A stretch of 64,000 nt of DNA from an uncultured Oleiphilaceae bacterium (GTDB lineage Bacteria; Pseudomonadota; Gammaproteobacteria; Pseudomonadales; Oleiphilaceae): NCBI GenBank assembly GCA_913060665.1, contig CAJXUY010000016.1:1-64000 (forward strand), given 5' to 3'. Positions 38,964 to 48,100 of this stretch are shown here, in pieces; within the stretch, counting starts at the first letter, position 1, and each line of letters starts with the position of its first letter. Below the pieces are notes generated by a model, which was not told where the DNA came from, did no database searches, and was given only the letters and a program-made list of their open reading frames with translations. Position numbers and translations under genes: made by a program.

Positions 38964-40613
38964 TTAACCTTGTCCATTGTCATCAAATAATCCTGCTTGC
39001 ATAGGTTCTTCTTCAGGTTTTTCCTGCATAGGCAAATTTTCGATATTTAAACTATAATCGTCATGTCCGTATTCACAGCGAGATAAAACCATTTTAGGGA
39101 TTTTCTTTAGCGTTAGATTAGGAAAACGATCAGCTTTACAACGGAAGGCACTGCAACAAACTAAAACACTTTGATCTTCACCTACCTCTTCACTCAATGC
39201 TTGTAGCTGCTCAGTCGATAGTGTTTGTGTAGTCACATATATGCGATCTTGCTCTGTGGAGTACCCATGATTCCACCATTCAGATTCCGAAGGCGAATAG
39301 GTGAAACCTTCTAATTTACAAATAGCTTCAGCCAACATAGCTGAATCATAATCGTTGCTTATGACCCAGCGACCCCAGCGATCTTGTTCCAATAATGAGG
39401 GTGCTAAACGGAAATATCGAAAACCGCCTCCGCCCTCCCAATTTGTAGACTTCGTGCTACCCCATTCATCCTCGCCATCAACGACTTTTTTTAGACGCGG
39501 TACGATATGCGTATGACAAGTTTCTTCTAATTCGATCAGTATCCAATTGCGTTTCATTTTATGGGCTACTGATCCTGTTGTTCCAGAACCGGCAAAAGAA
39601 TCTAAAACTAAGTCACCCTCGTTAGTGGCGATATGGATTATTCGTTCAAGTAGCTGCTCAGGCTTAGGCGTTGCAAAAGGTTCTATATTTGGAAGCAACT
39701 TTCGTAAATGATCTCGTCGCGCCGACTGGTTAGAACCTACTTCAGATGATGGCCACCATGTTTTTGGTACCATCCCTCCTTTTAGCTCTGACAAATATGT
39801 CTTTATTACTGGTGAACTATCACCCTTTTTCCCAAAATAAACCCTATCTTCTTTTAATGCTAAGTCGAACGTTTTTCTGCTGAACCTCCAATAGTTTCCA
39901 GTTGGCGGAACTAGTATTTTTCCTGAAGGTAGAGTAATTTCATATCGAAGTGATTCATTTCCACTTTTCGCAGTGCCATCTGCACCCTGTCTCCAGGGGC
40001 CTCTATGATCATTATCAGGATTTTTAAATCTTTTAAGTTGCTCCTCTCCTCGCTCAAGAGGATTTCTCACCGCTTTCCAAGAACTCGCGTTTATTGCATA
40101 AACCAAAATATAATCATGTGAGGTTGATATTGTGGTGTCATTTTTTCTCCCTGCATCTTTTTCCCAAATGATTGTCGAAACAAAATTATTCCTGCCAAAT
40201 ATTTCATCCATAATAACTTTAAGATACGCCATTTCGTTATCATCAATAGTTACCCATATTGATCCTTCAGCGCAAAGTAAATTTTTCAAGACAATAAGTC
40301 TTTCTCTGATGAGGGAAAGCCAAATGGAATGCTCTACTCCATCATCGTAATCTTTAAATGCATTCCCTGTATTATATGGAGGGTCAATAAATACGCATTT
40401 TATTTTTCCAGCGTGGTTTTGCTCCAAAGCTTTAAGTGCCAACAAATTATCGCCAAAGATCAATTTATTGTCGAAGATATCATTTTCGGTAACTTTATGG
40501 CTTGCGTGATAAGATTTCGTCGAGTCTTCCAATAAAATACGCGGTTCGAGTTTTGGCCGTTTATCTTTACCAATCCAAGTTAACTCAAGCTTAGTTTTGT
40601 TTGTTCTACTCAT
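38964..40613 (-). CDS. Type III DNA methyltransferase Mod subunit
   Basis: This 549-residue adenine methyltransferase sets the sequence specificity of the type III system and protects host DNA. Motif IV DPPY lies at 77-80 and motif I DSFAGSGTTG at about 339-348, giving the beta-class order. The region between (about 90-320) should be the target-recognition domain. LELEETCHTHIVPRL follows motif I. The C-terminal 150 residues are typical of Mod partners of Res. A 14-bp gap separates it from the AIPR gene. No simple repeat suggests phase variation. Confidence 0.93.
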   Translation of the reverse strand: MSRTNKTKLELTWIGKDKRPKLEPRILLEDSTKSYHASHKVTENDIFDNKLIFGDNLLALKALEQNHAGKIKCVFIDPPYNTGNAFKDYDDGVEHSIWLSLIRERLIVLKNLLCAEGSIWVTIDDNEMAYLKVIMDEIFGRNNFVSTIIWEKDAGRKNDTTISTSHDYILVYAINASSWKAVRNPLERGEEQLKRFKNPDNDHRGPWRQGADGTAKSGNESLRYEITLPSGKILVPPTGNYWRFSRKTFDLALKEDRVYFGKKGDSSPVIKTYLSELKGGMVPKTWWPSSEVGSNQSARRDHLRKLLPNIEPFATPKPEQLLERIIHIATNEGDLVLDSFAGSGTTGSVAHKMKRNWILIELEETCHTHIVPRLKKVVDGEDEWGSTKSTNWEGGGGFRYFRLAPSLLEQDRWGRWVISNDYDSAMLAEAICKLEGFTYSPSESEWWNHGYSTEQDRIYVTTQTLSTEQLQALSEEVGEDQSVLVCCSAFRCKADRFPNLTLKKIPKMVLSRCEYGHDDYSLNIENLPMQEKPEEEPMQAGLFDDNGQG

Positions 40614-40627
40614 TATTCCTATTATTC

Positions 40628-42328
40628 CTATGCTTGAGCCAATTCAGCCATCACTCGACCTTTAAGCGTATTTAAATCTGTTGCATTTTTAAACACAGAT
40701 TCTGGTGTTTTATTCCAATTAATTTTTTGATACTCAGATGCAATGGTTTGAACTATTGTTTGTGCCGCAGTTCTAACTAGATTCTCATGAGTTAAAGATA
40801 GTTTTAGATCTCTATGGTCAACATATTGAAATCGTATGTAAACAATATGGGATAACAGGAATGTACTATTTCGAATAATTCCTTTCTCAACACCTGCTGC
40901 TTGTCGGGAGTCGCTTTTAACTACATTACTAACAAGTAGATGTATTTGAACAATACGCCATAACTGCCGTGCTTGCAGACTATCTCTAAATAGTCTGTTA
41001 TACGTAGGGCTTTCCAATCCGGCGCCAGCTATTCTAGTAAATAGCTTTTTTCCATCTTTTTTTGCTTGAGCGACTAACTGGCACCAATCATTACCGCTAA
41101 TCCAGCAAGCTAATGCTTTAGCTGCAATCTCCACATTAAAATCTTCTTGATTCAAATCACCAGATTTATACCGATAGTTCACCCCAGATTGCTGGAGAGT
41201 TTGAGCCCATTGAACTTGGTTTTCATCGAGCGAAGCAAAGTCAACATCTGACACTGCATTCTGATTATTACGATAGCGTGTGACCATCGACCCAAAATCT
41301 ACTGGTGCAGCATCTAAAGTGATAAACGTAGCTAACACCTTTACATTGGACATATCAGAGCCTGATGCTAAACCATGAGAAAGGCTACTGACCGTTTGAG
41401 CACCATTAATAACCGACAGGTTTTCAACTCTGAAACGACCTGTTGACCGAGTATCGTCGCGTGGACCAATAGGTTTGAAGGAATCACAGATAAAAGTAAC
41501 TCCATTATTGAAATAGAAAAAGTGCTCCGGGTTTTCTACAATAGTTTTGGAAATATCCTGATTAACAACTGTACTTCCTTGAAAGTGTCGAATATTTGCA
41601 TCAAACAGCTGGTCGCTATATTCGTCCTTTAATGCCTTTAGTTGCTCTCCAGATAAACTACCGAAATAGCATAAATATGGAGCACTAATATGCCCATAGT
41701 TCTCGATTGTAATCTCTGCACTAATTGGCTGAGGTAGATATTCATCCAATTGAAGACGATGAAATGATGCTAAGCCTCTATTTAGAAATTTAAGGAAGCG
41801 TGGGTCTGCGGGCTGATTTAGCGCTTCTTCCAAATCACTCATCAAACGCCTGCGATCATCGGAAAGGGCATTTCCCGTGTAAGCTAGCACTGCCTTAATT
41901 TTTACAGATCCAGAGTCAAAGCCATAATTTAATTGAGGAACTTTTTCCTGTAAGTATTCATTGAATCTATCATACTTCTGCTTGGCTAGATCTCTTACGC
42001 CATCAACAAACTTCCCTACGTCAGCTAGCTCAACTTCACCCTCGCCCCTGTCCTTATATTTTGATTGGACTAGCCAAATTGTTTCAGCATTGTCCATATA
42101 GACTGAGTCAATGCCATGATCACCACCTCCGTCAATAGAAGCGTTAACCGCATCTTCATCTGTAGCTCCGGCTTCCTGAGTTAAGAAATAAGCGGCTAAT
42201 GCTTTAGAATAGTAATTTCTTTTCTTTGCTTCTGCATCAGTACCTGTTCCTAGTATTTTCCCCTGAAATTTTTTATCTAAAAGCGTACAAAGCTGGATTA
42301 ACTCGTGCGGCTTAACTCCATTAGCCAT
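40628..42328 (-). CDS. AIPR (abortive infection phage resistance) family protein
   Basis: I start it at the ATG at 42328, coupled to the helicase stop by TAATG, with GGGAG 9 nt upstream; 566 residues result. The AIPR hallmarks are visible: WLVQSKYKDRGEGE near the N-terminus, HFFYFNNGVTFICD and LSVINGAQTVSSL. AIPR proteins occur in abortive-infection modules and beside restriction systems; the biochemical role is not settled. The ExK-like context in VQSKYKD and the upstream acidic DHGIDSVYMD hint at a nuclease-like N-domain, which is my inference. It lies between a helicase and mod. Confidence 0.85.
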   Translation of the reverse strand: MANGVKPHELIQLCTLLDKKFQGKILGTGTDAEAKKRNYYSKALAAYFLTQEAGATDEDAVNASIDGGGDHGIDSVYMDNAETIWLVQSKYKDRGEGEVELADVGKFVDGVRDLAKQKYDRFNEYLQEKVPQLNYGFDSGSVKIKAVLAYTGNALSDDRRRLMSDLEEALNQPADPRFLKFLNRGLASFHRLQLDEYLPQPISAEITIENYGHISAPYLCYFGSLSGEQLKALKDEYSDQLFDANIRHFQGSTVVNQDISKTIVENPEHFFYFNNGVTFICDSFKPIGPRDDTRSTGRFRVENLSVINGAQTVSSLSHGLASGSDMSNVKVLATFITLDAAPVDFGSMVTRYRNNQNAVSDVDFASLDENQVQWAQTLQQSGVNYRYKSGDLNQEDFNVEIAAKALACWISGNDWCQLVAQAKKDGKKLFTRIAGAGLESPTYNRLFRDSLQARQLWRIVQIHLLVSNVVKSDSRQAAGVEKGIIRNSTFLLSHIVYIRFQYVDHRDLKLSLTHENLVRTAAQTIVQTIASEYQKINWNKTPESVFKNATDLNTLKGRVMAELAQA

Positions 42329-45204
42329 TAAACAATCTCCCATGTAATAGTAAATAATTGTTTTTCTTCAATTTTTTGATTCATTTTTTCTTCTAATGAT
42401 GAAATTAACTTGTCACGACTGTCATCCACTTCATCTTGCTTATCAAATAATTCTCTACGACTTTTATTACGCAATTTTTCTAGCTCTTTTTGACGCTTTT
42501 GCCAATACAGTTTGTCATTGAGGTCTGGCGCTAATTTAGCGGTGCGACGCACCTCATTTATTTCTCGGTCTGTTTCTTTAATATCTTGTTCCAATACAAC
42601 TTTTAAATCATCTGCCCATGCATCAAGCTTATCTACTTCATCTTCAAAGTACTGAAGGTTACGCTGAGTTATTTCACTGACAATTTCAGTTTTCCTACGG
42701 GATAACTGCTCTTTTAATAGCGCCGACTCACTAAACGAGCTTTCAACTGTTTTAGTAATAGGAAATGCCAATAATTTCTCTAATACTTCAGAGTTAACAG
42801 CCTCCCCGCTATCAGTCAGACCAGTTAGTACGATGAAGTCTTCTGCTCGCTTCATTGACTCTATAGTGACTCTAGACGCTTTTAATTGACCAGATTTCCC
42901 CTTTAAATCCTGCACAACGGACACTTTTGTTGCTTTTGCGTCAGAGCAGAATATCAAATGTGCTTGTTCTAACTTATGAGCCTTAGCCTTTTCAATAGAC
43001 CATTGCGCTAAAGGGTGCTTTAGACGGTAGATATGAGAGTCGCCATTTCTGCGTGGTAATTCGTATTCACCCGTAGGTATTTCTTGTGGCGCATTAGAAG
43101 GTAATTCATTAATTACAAATCCACCATCTAACTCTTTAAGATAGCCAGCAAGCTCACTTTTTGTAAGGGCTAGGAGCATTTGTTCATATTTATCAAGAGA
43201 CTTATCTGTATCTACTTTAATTTTTTGAAGAACATCTTCATCAAAATGCTCAAACAACTTTTCACGCGTATTAACCATCTGCGCGTTGATTTCATGTGCT
43301 AGGTCTTGCTGAAGCTTATCAAAGGCTCGCTGTGTATCATCTGGATGCTGACAGTTTTCATAGATTTCTCGAATTCTTCTTTCGAAGTCAACCCCATTTT
43401 CAATTGCACCTAATACTTCGTCAGATGCGCCAAAGACACCATCAAAAATATTAAACTTAAGCTTTAATAACTCGTGTACTCGCCTGTCCGCCTCGTTGGT
43501 TGTATCAATGAAGTTAAGCACCACTACATCATGCTTTTGACCATATCGGTGGCATCGACCAATTCGTTGTTCAATTCGCTGGGGGTTCCAGGGTAAATCA
43601 TAATTTATAACCAAAGAACAGAACTGTAGGTTAACACCTTCCGAAGCGGCTTCAGTAGCGATCATGATTTTGCCTTGCTCTCGAAAATATTCTACAAGAG
43701 CAGCACGAGTATCAGATGTTTTTGAGCCTGTTACTTTGTCACTTCCGGAATGCTTTGTTAGCCAATTTCTGTAAATCTCTTTTGCTTGTGCATCGTTGTT
43801 AGTACCATTAAACAAAACGATCCCGCCTTTATAAGGGCTGCTCTCCAAAGCTCGAAGAAGATAGTCTTGAGTTTTTCTAGATTCAGTAAAAATAATGGCT
43901 TTTTCCTGAGCCCCCAGCTTTTTAAGGTTTTCGAATGCTATTTTTAAGGCCTCGAGTAGTTTGTTTCCTTTGGAATTGGGCCCAATATTTTCAGCTAGTG
44001 TCTTAAATGACTTCAGCTCTTCGATTTCTTCTCGAATAGATTGTAAGTTGCTATTATTCTCTTTTGAATCTGCACTCGAGTTTTCGCTCCATTCCTCAGA
44101 TGTTTCACGCAATACCTCATAATCTGCATTAAGATCGTTAAAAACACCTTCTTCCTTCTGCTGCTCATCAATATCGTTTTCAAGGCGTTTTATGATGGTT
44201 CCTAAAGCGCCCGCTATTGCAAAAGAGGAGGATGCTAACAACTTCCACATAACCATTGATATCAGCTGACGCTGACCTGAAGGTAATGCATTAAGGTTCG
44301 GACGACGTAAGTATTCTGAAACTAGACGATATAATTCTTGCTCATTTTCAGAAGGGGTAAATTCTTCTACCATCGCAATACGTTTGGTGTACTTTACGTA
44401 TGCTTTTACATCTTTTCTTAAAGTCCGCTTGCAAACAGGCTTAATACGTTGCCTTAATTGACTAAACGAGGCTGCATCATTGATTCGCCCATATTTGATT
44501 CTAAAACTATCTAAATCACCAAATATTTTTTCATCAATTATGCTCACCATGCCATAGAGTTCGAGAAGCGAATTCTGCAATGGTGTCGCGGTAAGCATTA
44601 TTTTATAGGTATTACCAATCGCCTCAGCAATAGCTTTGGCAATTTTGTTACCTTTTTTATAAATATTTCTTAAACGATGGGCTTCATCGATTACAGCTAA
44701 ATCCCAATGGGGGATCCTTTTAATATCGTCAGCTTTTGCCTTAGCAAATTGGTAAGAGCATATGACAACACCTTCTTCGATATCAAAAGGGTATTTCTGG
44801 CCTTCTTTCTTCGCTTTTTTATAGCTATCACCATCGAGAATAACAGCCTCAACTCCAAACTTCTCTTGTAGCTCCTGGTGCCACTGTTTACGTAGATTAG
44901 CCGGTACGATAATAAGTATGCGTCGGCGTCTTTCAGCCCACTTTTGGGCGATCACTAGACCAGCCTCAATAGTCTTACCCAAACCAACTTCATCTGCCAG
45001 TATTACGCCATTTGAAAATGGGTTTCGAAAAGCAAAAAGAGCAGCATCAACCTGATGAGGGTTTAAGTCGATCTGTGCATCCATGATTGCGCCAGTTAGC
45101 TTGTCTTCATCTTCGCTATCAAGGCGACGAGTTAGCTGCCATGCAAAGTACTGAGCCTGATGCTTACTGTATTGCTCCTTACAGTTCGGTTCGCTACTCG
45201 ACAT
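42328..45204 (-). CDS. SNF2-type SF2 helicase of the defence operon
   Basis: I start it at the ATG at 45204 (958 residues), overlapping the XRE gene by 11 bp; an upstream GTG would add three residues. The helicase has Walker A DEVGLGKT (71-78), DEAHRLRN (about 172), LTATPLQN, and the C-terminal lobe with EGVNLQFCSLVINYDLPWNP and QRIGRCHRYGQ (motif VI). A charged coiled coil lies at about 340-400 and another near the C-terminus (about 840-940). Such RapA/SNF2-like helicases occur in DISARM and other island systems. It is a separate motor from Res, so the operon carries two. Confidence 0.88.
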   Translation of the reverse strand: MSSSEPNCKEQYSKHQAQYFAWQLTRRLDSEDEDKLTGAIMDAQIDLNPHQVDAALFAFRNPFSNGVILADEVGLGKTIEAGLVIAQKWAERRRRILIIVPANLRKQWHQELQEKFGVEAVILDGDSYKKAKKEGQKYPFDIEEGVVICSYQFAKAKADDIKRIPHWDLAVIDEAHRLRNIYKKGNKIAKAIAEAIGNTYKIMLTATPLQNSLLELYGMVSIIDEKIFGDLDSFRIKYGRINDAASFSQLRQRIKPVCKRTLRKDVKAYVKYTKRIAMVEEFTPSENEQELYRLVSEYLRRPNLNALPSGQRQLISMVMWKLLASSSFAIAGALGTIIKRLENDIDEQQKEEGVFNDLNADYEVLRETSEEWSENSSADSKENNSNLQSIREEIEELKSFKTLAENIGPNSKGNKLLEALKIAFENLKKLGAQEKAIIFTESRKTQDYLLRALESSPYKGGIVLFNGTNNDAQAKEIYRNWLTKHSGSDKVTGSKTSDTRAALVEYFREQGKIMIATEAASEGVNLQFCSLVINYDLPWNPQRIEQRIGRCHRYGQKHDVVVLNFIDTTNEADRRVHELLKLKFNIFDGVFGASDEVLGAIENGVDFERRIREIYENCQHPDDTQRAFDKLQQDLAHEINAQMVNTREKLFEHFDEDVLQKIKVDTDKSLDKYEQMLLALTKSELAGYLKELDGGFVINELPSNAPQEIPTGEYELPRRNGDSHIYRLKHPLAQWSIEKAKAHKLEQAHLIFCSDAKATKVSVVQDLKGKSGQLKASRVTIESMKRAEDFIVLTGLTDSGEAVNSEVLEKLLAFPITKTVESSFSESALLKEQLSRRKTEIVSEITQRNLQYFEDEVDKLDAWADDLKVVLEQDIKETDREINEVRRTAKLAPDLNDKLYWQKRQKELEKLRNKSRRELFDKQDEVDDSRDKLISSLEEKMNQKIEEKQLFTITWEIV

Positions 45205-45442
45205 TGGAGCCACCCTCTGTTTCTTCTTTGATGTGCTCGGCTAAATCGCCAAGTTCGACTTTAAAATATTCGCAGAGTTTGTCGAGGACATCGGTCGTGG
45301 TGTTATATCCCTTTTGGTTAGACACCTTGGATAGAGTAGTCCGGTGAACATCGGTCGCTTTAGCGACTTCTTCCAAGGTAATACGGCGGCTTTCCTGGAA
45401 TTCTTTTTCCGCTATTAGTTCTTTTAATCGAAATCTGATCAT
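45194..45442 (-). CDS. XRE-family regulator of the defence operon
   Basis: This 82-residue helix-turn-helix protein (start at the ATG at 45442; AGG about 8 nt upstream) has the pattern ITLEEVAKATDVHRTTLSKVSN. It is the first gene of the leftward operon and overlaps the helicase. It probably binds its own promoter; a palindrome lies 64 bp upstream. Small XRE regulators control restriction operons to avoid toxic early expression in a new host. Confidence 0.85.
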   Translation of the reverse strand: MIRFRLKELIAEKEFQESRRITLEEVAKATDVHRTTLSKVSNQKGYNTTTDVLDKLCEYFKVELGDLAEHIKEETEGGSNVE

Positions 45443-45505
45443 TCTAGACACCTATTGACTAAGGTATAACTATATCAAAGTACAATTATAGATCAAATGT
45501 AATAT

Positions 45506-45525
45506 ATGATGAGTATAGTCATCAT
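45506..45525. promoter_or_regulatory. Candidate operator of the XRE regulator
   Basis: A perfect inverted repeat, ATGATGA (45506-45512) and TCATCAT (45519-45525), has a 6-bp spacer. It lies upstream of the XRE-led defence operon in AT-rich DNA (45443-45540), where the promoter must be. The half-site spacing suits a dimeric XRE protein. Confidence 0.5.
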
Positions 45526-45615
45526 TTCACAAGTAACAGTCACGAACTGTAGTTTCTATACCTGAATTCATCAATCACTTAGGCATTCCTCTTTCTCGTA
45601 TTGGAAAGCCCGCCT

Positions 45616-45690
45616 CACACTACAGTAATTCAATTTCACAAACCTATAGGTTTTAGGGTCTACAGGACGAAGGTACCTGAATGTAGTGTG
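45616..45690. other. Intergenic inverted repeats between the two defence operons
   Basis: CACACTACA (45616-45624) pairs with TGTAGTGTG (45682-45690), and the loop holds the perfect 12-bp palindrome AACCTATAGGTT (45641-45652). It lies directly downstream of the phosphoesterase operon and upstream of the XRE operon. No T tract follows, so it is not a classic terminator. It may be a structured RNA end, a recombination site or a repeat remnant. Confidence 0.4.
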
Positions 45691-45701
45691 GTAATGCTCA
45701 T

Positions 45702-46469
45702 TCAGAGTTTTTTATCAAGTTCTGAGAGTTCATTCATAGTATCTAGCCGTTGGTTTTCTAATGCAGAACCAACCATTTCAGATTGATTCCTCACACAATC
45801 CAACACACAAGAAGCCTCTATGATGGTTAATTCACCCGTATGATACTGAGTATCTATCCATACATGGTTGCCACTAGCTACGAGGGCATTAGCCACATGA
45901 CCATGGACCACTGCATCCACCCCCGTTACAACATGTACTTTTCCAGCTAAAGCATCTTCAAACTGCCCCCTACTCCATAACCACTGTTCTTCATGTAGAC
46001 TCGAGTCATTTACTACTTTTTTCCAGTCATTAGGTGCAGAAGCATGCACAACACCGATTTTGTATTGTTCCGTTTCAACGGTTATTGAGGTGCTCATATT
46101 ATTTTTAATCAGTTCTGCCAAGCCTTCTAGCTCGCTTTGGCTATATTGTTCTATCCAGCCACCACCGACATTGGCACCGGTATGAATACTACGAGTCAAA
46201 GGATCTTGTAATCCATGAAGGAATAGAGACTCGTGATTGCCAATTACGCTGTAGATGTCTGGTGTGCATGTAGCGAATTTGATTAGTTCTTCGCTATGGT
46301 CACCACGATCAATGAGGTCCCCTGTAAAAATCAGAATATCTTGCGCATCAACAAAACCCACCTGATCTAATTTTGTATTCAGAGCCTCTTTATCGCCATG
46401 AACATCTCCACAAAAGAAGACACGTTGCCCAGGCTCTGGCTTAATTACTTTATGCTGAATCGTCACCAT
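45702..46469 (-). CDS. Metallophosphoesterase, PP1/PrpA-like
   Basis: I start it at the ATG at 46469 with AAGGA 9 nt upstream (255 residues). The calcineurin-like dinuclear metal motifs are complete: GDVHG (21-25), GDLIDRG (50-56), GNHE (77-80), then VVHGHV further on. The GDxHG and GDxxDRG spacing is that of bacterial Ser/Thr phosphatases and Ap4A-type hydrolases. It is the last gene of the eight-gene operon. Substrate could be phosphoprotein, a nucleotide or a nucleic acid; nothing in the sequence decides it. Confidence 0.85.
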   Translation of the reverse strand: MVTIQHKVIKPEPGQRVFFCGDVHGDKEALNTKLDQVGFVDAQDILIFTGDLIDRGDHSEELIKFATCTPDIYSVIGNHESLFLHGLQDPLTRSIHTGANVGGGWIEQYSQSELEGLAELIKNNMSTSITVETEQYKIGVVHASAPNDWKKVVNDSSLHEEQWLWSRGQFEDALAGKVHVVTGVDAVVHGHVANALVASGNHVWIDTQYHTGELTIIEASCVLDCVRNQSEMVGSALENQRLDTMNELSELDKKL

Positions 46470-46516
46470 AAAAAGAGATCCTTCTTCAGTCACGTTATCT
46501 AAATTTGAGTAGGTTT

Positions 46517-46921
46517 TTATACTTCACTGACGGGTAACCGGAGACAAAAATGGTAAAACGGTGCGTCATAGTCCATGAAGTGTGCTCTGTAGCTGTCATT
46601 CTCACAGAATATGATTGACCTTAACCCTTGATACTTAGCTTTATCGAGGTAAGTTCTAATCGCGTAAGATCGATTGTCGTGAGGGGAAAGCTGTTCCAGT
46701 CCCCATAGAATCAAAACGTCTACGTCATTATCCGTTCGGCTTGGCTGAGGGTCATCTGAATAAAGGTCGACCTGACTTACCTGAAAAGACGCCTCAGCCA
46801 GACTGTCTATCGCCTGATCACGAAAGTCCGTGAGCTCTATTATCGACCCCGTGACAACCACACAGTCGGAAATGCCTATTTTTAGGGCGGATATTAATTT
46901 TTCTACCTGTGCATTCATCAT
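46517..46921 (-). CDS. Unknown protein, Rossmann/P-loop-like fold without Walker A
   Basis: This 134-residue protein reads like the core of an AAA-type or Rossmann domain: CVVVTGSIIELTDFRDQAI, then NDVDVLILWGLEQLSPHDN (a strand with Walker-B-like acidic residues before it) and YQGLRSIIFCEND. No GxxxxGK motif is present, so ATP binding is doubtful. I recognise no family. It lies between the AbrB-like gene and the last phosphoesterase of the operon, with short gaps on both sides. Confidence 0.6.
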   Translation of the reverse strand: MMNAQVEKLISALKIGISDCVVVTGSIIELTDFRDQAIDSLAEASFQVSQVDLYSDDPQPSRTDNDVDVLILWGLEQLSPHDNRSYAIRTYLDKAKYQGLRSIIFCENDSYRAHFMDYDAPFYHFCLRLPVSEV

Positions 46922-46965
46922 AATCTCTATGGGGTTTATTGCTGTCCAATACCAAACGTATTGAG

Positions 46966-47307
46966 TTAGCCTTTCTTTGGTTCATCAGAGCACTTCACAT
47001 AGTCGAAAAACTCAGGCCACAGTCTTTTATCATGATGCAGACACCAAAATGAATTTTGTTTTCGGGTGACTAATACTCGCTTAAGGGGATGATTTTCATT
47101 ATTAATATTTCTGATAATACTGCTTAAGTTGCGCCTAAAACGAGAAAGTCGAAGTAAGGGGCATGACAAGTTCTTGATGTAAAGAGCTTCTCTTTTGACT
47201 TGTACTTCAATTTCGTCATCAGGTAAAAAGTGCCCTGATGCAATCAGTTGCTCTGGTATCGTAAGAACTAGATTGTCGTTATCATCTACTTCAATCTTTG
47301 ATGTCAT
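46966..47307 (-). CDS. AbrB/MazE-like small protein
   Basis: I start it at the ATG at 47307 (113 residues), where TAGGA lies 6 nt upstream; an ATG at 47337 overlapping the previous stop (ATGA) is the alternative. The first 45 residues follow the AbrB swapped-hairpin pattern: SKIEVDDNDNLVLTIPEQLI, then FLPDDEIEVQVKREALYIKN. Such domains bind DNA in regulators and antitoxins. The C-terminal half (LLRLSRFRRNLSSIIRNI) is basic and unknown to me. No obvious toxin partner is next to it. Confidence 0.55.
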   Translation of the reverse strand: MTSKIEVDDNDNLVLTIPEQLIASGHFLPDDEIEVQVKREALYIKNLSCPLLRLSRFRRNLSSIIRNINNENHPLKRVLVTRKQNSFWCLHHDKRLWPEFFDYVKCSDEPKKG

Positions 47308-47333
47308 TTTCATTCCTACAATTGCTGAATTAA

Positions 47334-48077
47334 TCATACGTTAATGCACTTAAAAGGCTCATAATCTGGGTTCAATTCTCCGGGGTAGCCCTTCGGATTA
47401 CAGTAAACGCGGCACTGACCGATTTCATACTCTGAACTATTGTGAAGGTGCCCATGAATCCAGGCATTCGGTTGATGCTTTTGAATGAAGGTGCTGAGGT
47501 CAGACACATAAGCGGCGCTGGTAATATCGTTTTTATAATTTAAGGGCACTGAATTAATGCTAGGGCCATGATGGCTAACGACGATGTTAGTCTCACCTTT
47601 TAGCTTTTCTAAGGTTTCATCTAACCATCGTGCCGATATACTGTGAATGATTGCGGTATCAATGGATCGCAATTTTGAATAACTTGGTGACCTTCGTATT
47701 CTCTTATAATCCGTCATCACTTGCTGGCATTGATAGCCTGTATTCTTAGGGTCACCAAACAACTCAAAATTAGTCCAAAGCGTACAGCCTAAAAAGTTAA
47801 CACCATCAATATTAATAGTGTCGTTCTCTAATACATGGACATTAGAGTTTTTGGCGGTATTTTTTATCTCACCAATAAACTTCGGATACGCCCTTTTGTA
47901 GTACTCATGATTGCCGAGTACGTAGATGACAGGTGCTTTGATATTTTCCTGAGCCCAGGTTATGCCTTTATCTTTTTCGTGAATATCCCCGGCCAGAACA
48001 ACCACGTCGGCATTGGTCTCAGGATAATCGTAATCCTCAAACTCAATATGTAGGTCGCTCAATAGTTGTATTTTCAT
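47334..48077 (-). CDS. Metallophosphoesterase, calcineurin-like
   Basis: This 247-residue protein has SDLH (7-10), GDIH (30-33), GNHEYY (55-60), VSHHGPS and HGHLHN, a full dinuclear metal set of the YbbF/MPPED-like phosphoesterase type. AAGGA lies before the ATG. It differs clearly from the other phosphoesterase of the operon, so the two are not a recent duplication. It overlaps a possible start of the AbrB-like gene by 4 bp. Substrate unknown. Confidence 0.85.
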   Translation of the reverse strand: MKIQLLSDLHIEFEDYDYPETNADVVVLAGDIHEKDKGITWAQENIKAPVIYVLGNHEYYKRAYPKFIGEIKNTAKNSNVHVLENDTINIDGVNFLGCTLWTNFELFGDPKNTGYQCQQVMTDYKRIRRSPSYSKLRSIDTAIIHSISARWLDETLEKLKGETNIVVSHHGPSINSVPLNYKNDITSAAYVSDLSTFIQKHQPNAWIHGHLHNSSEYEIGQCRVYCNPKGYPGELNPDYEPFKCINV

Positions 48078-48100
48078 AAATATCCTTCAACCAATTACCG

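Noticed and set aside
36201-45442. Assignment of the helicase-AIPR-mod-res operon to DISARM or BREX
   Set aside because: No DrmB/DUF1998, PLD-domain protein, PglZ or BrxC-like gene is present; Mod and Res are clear type III subunits.
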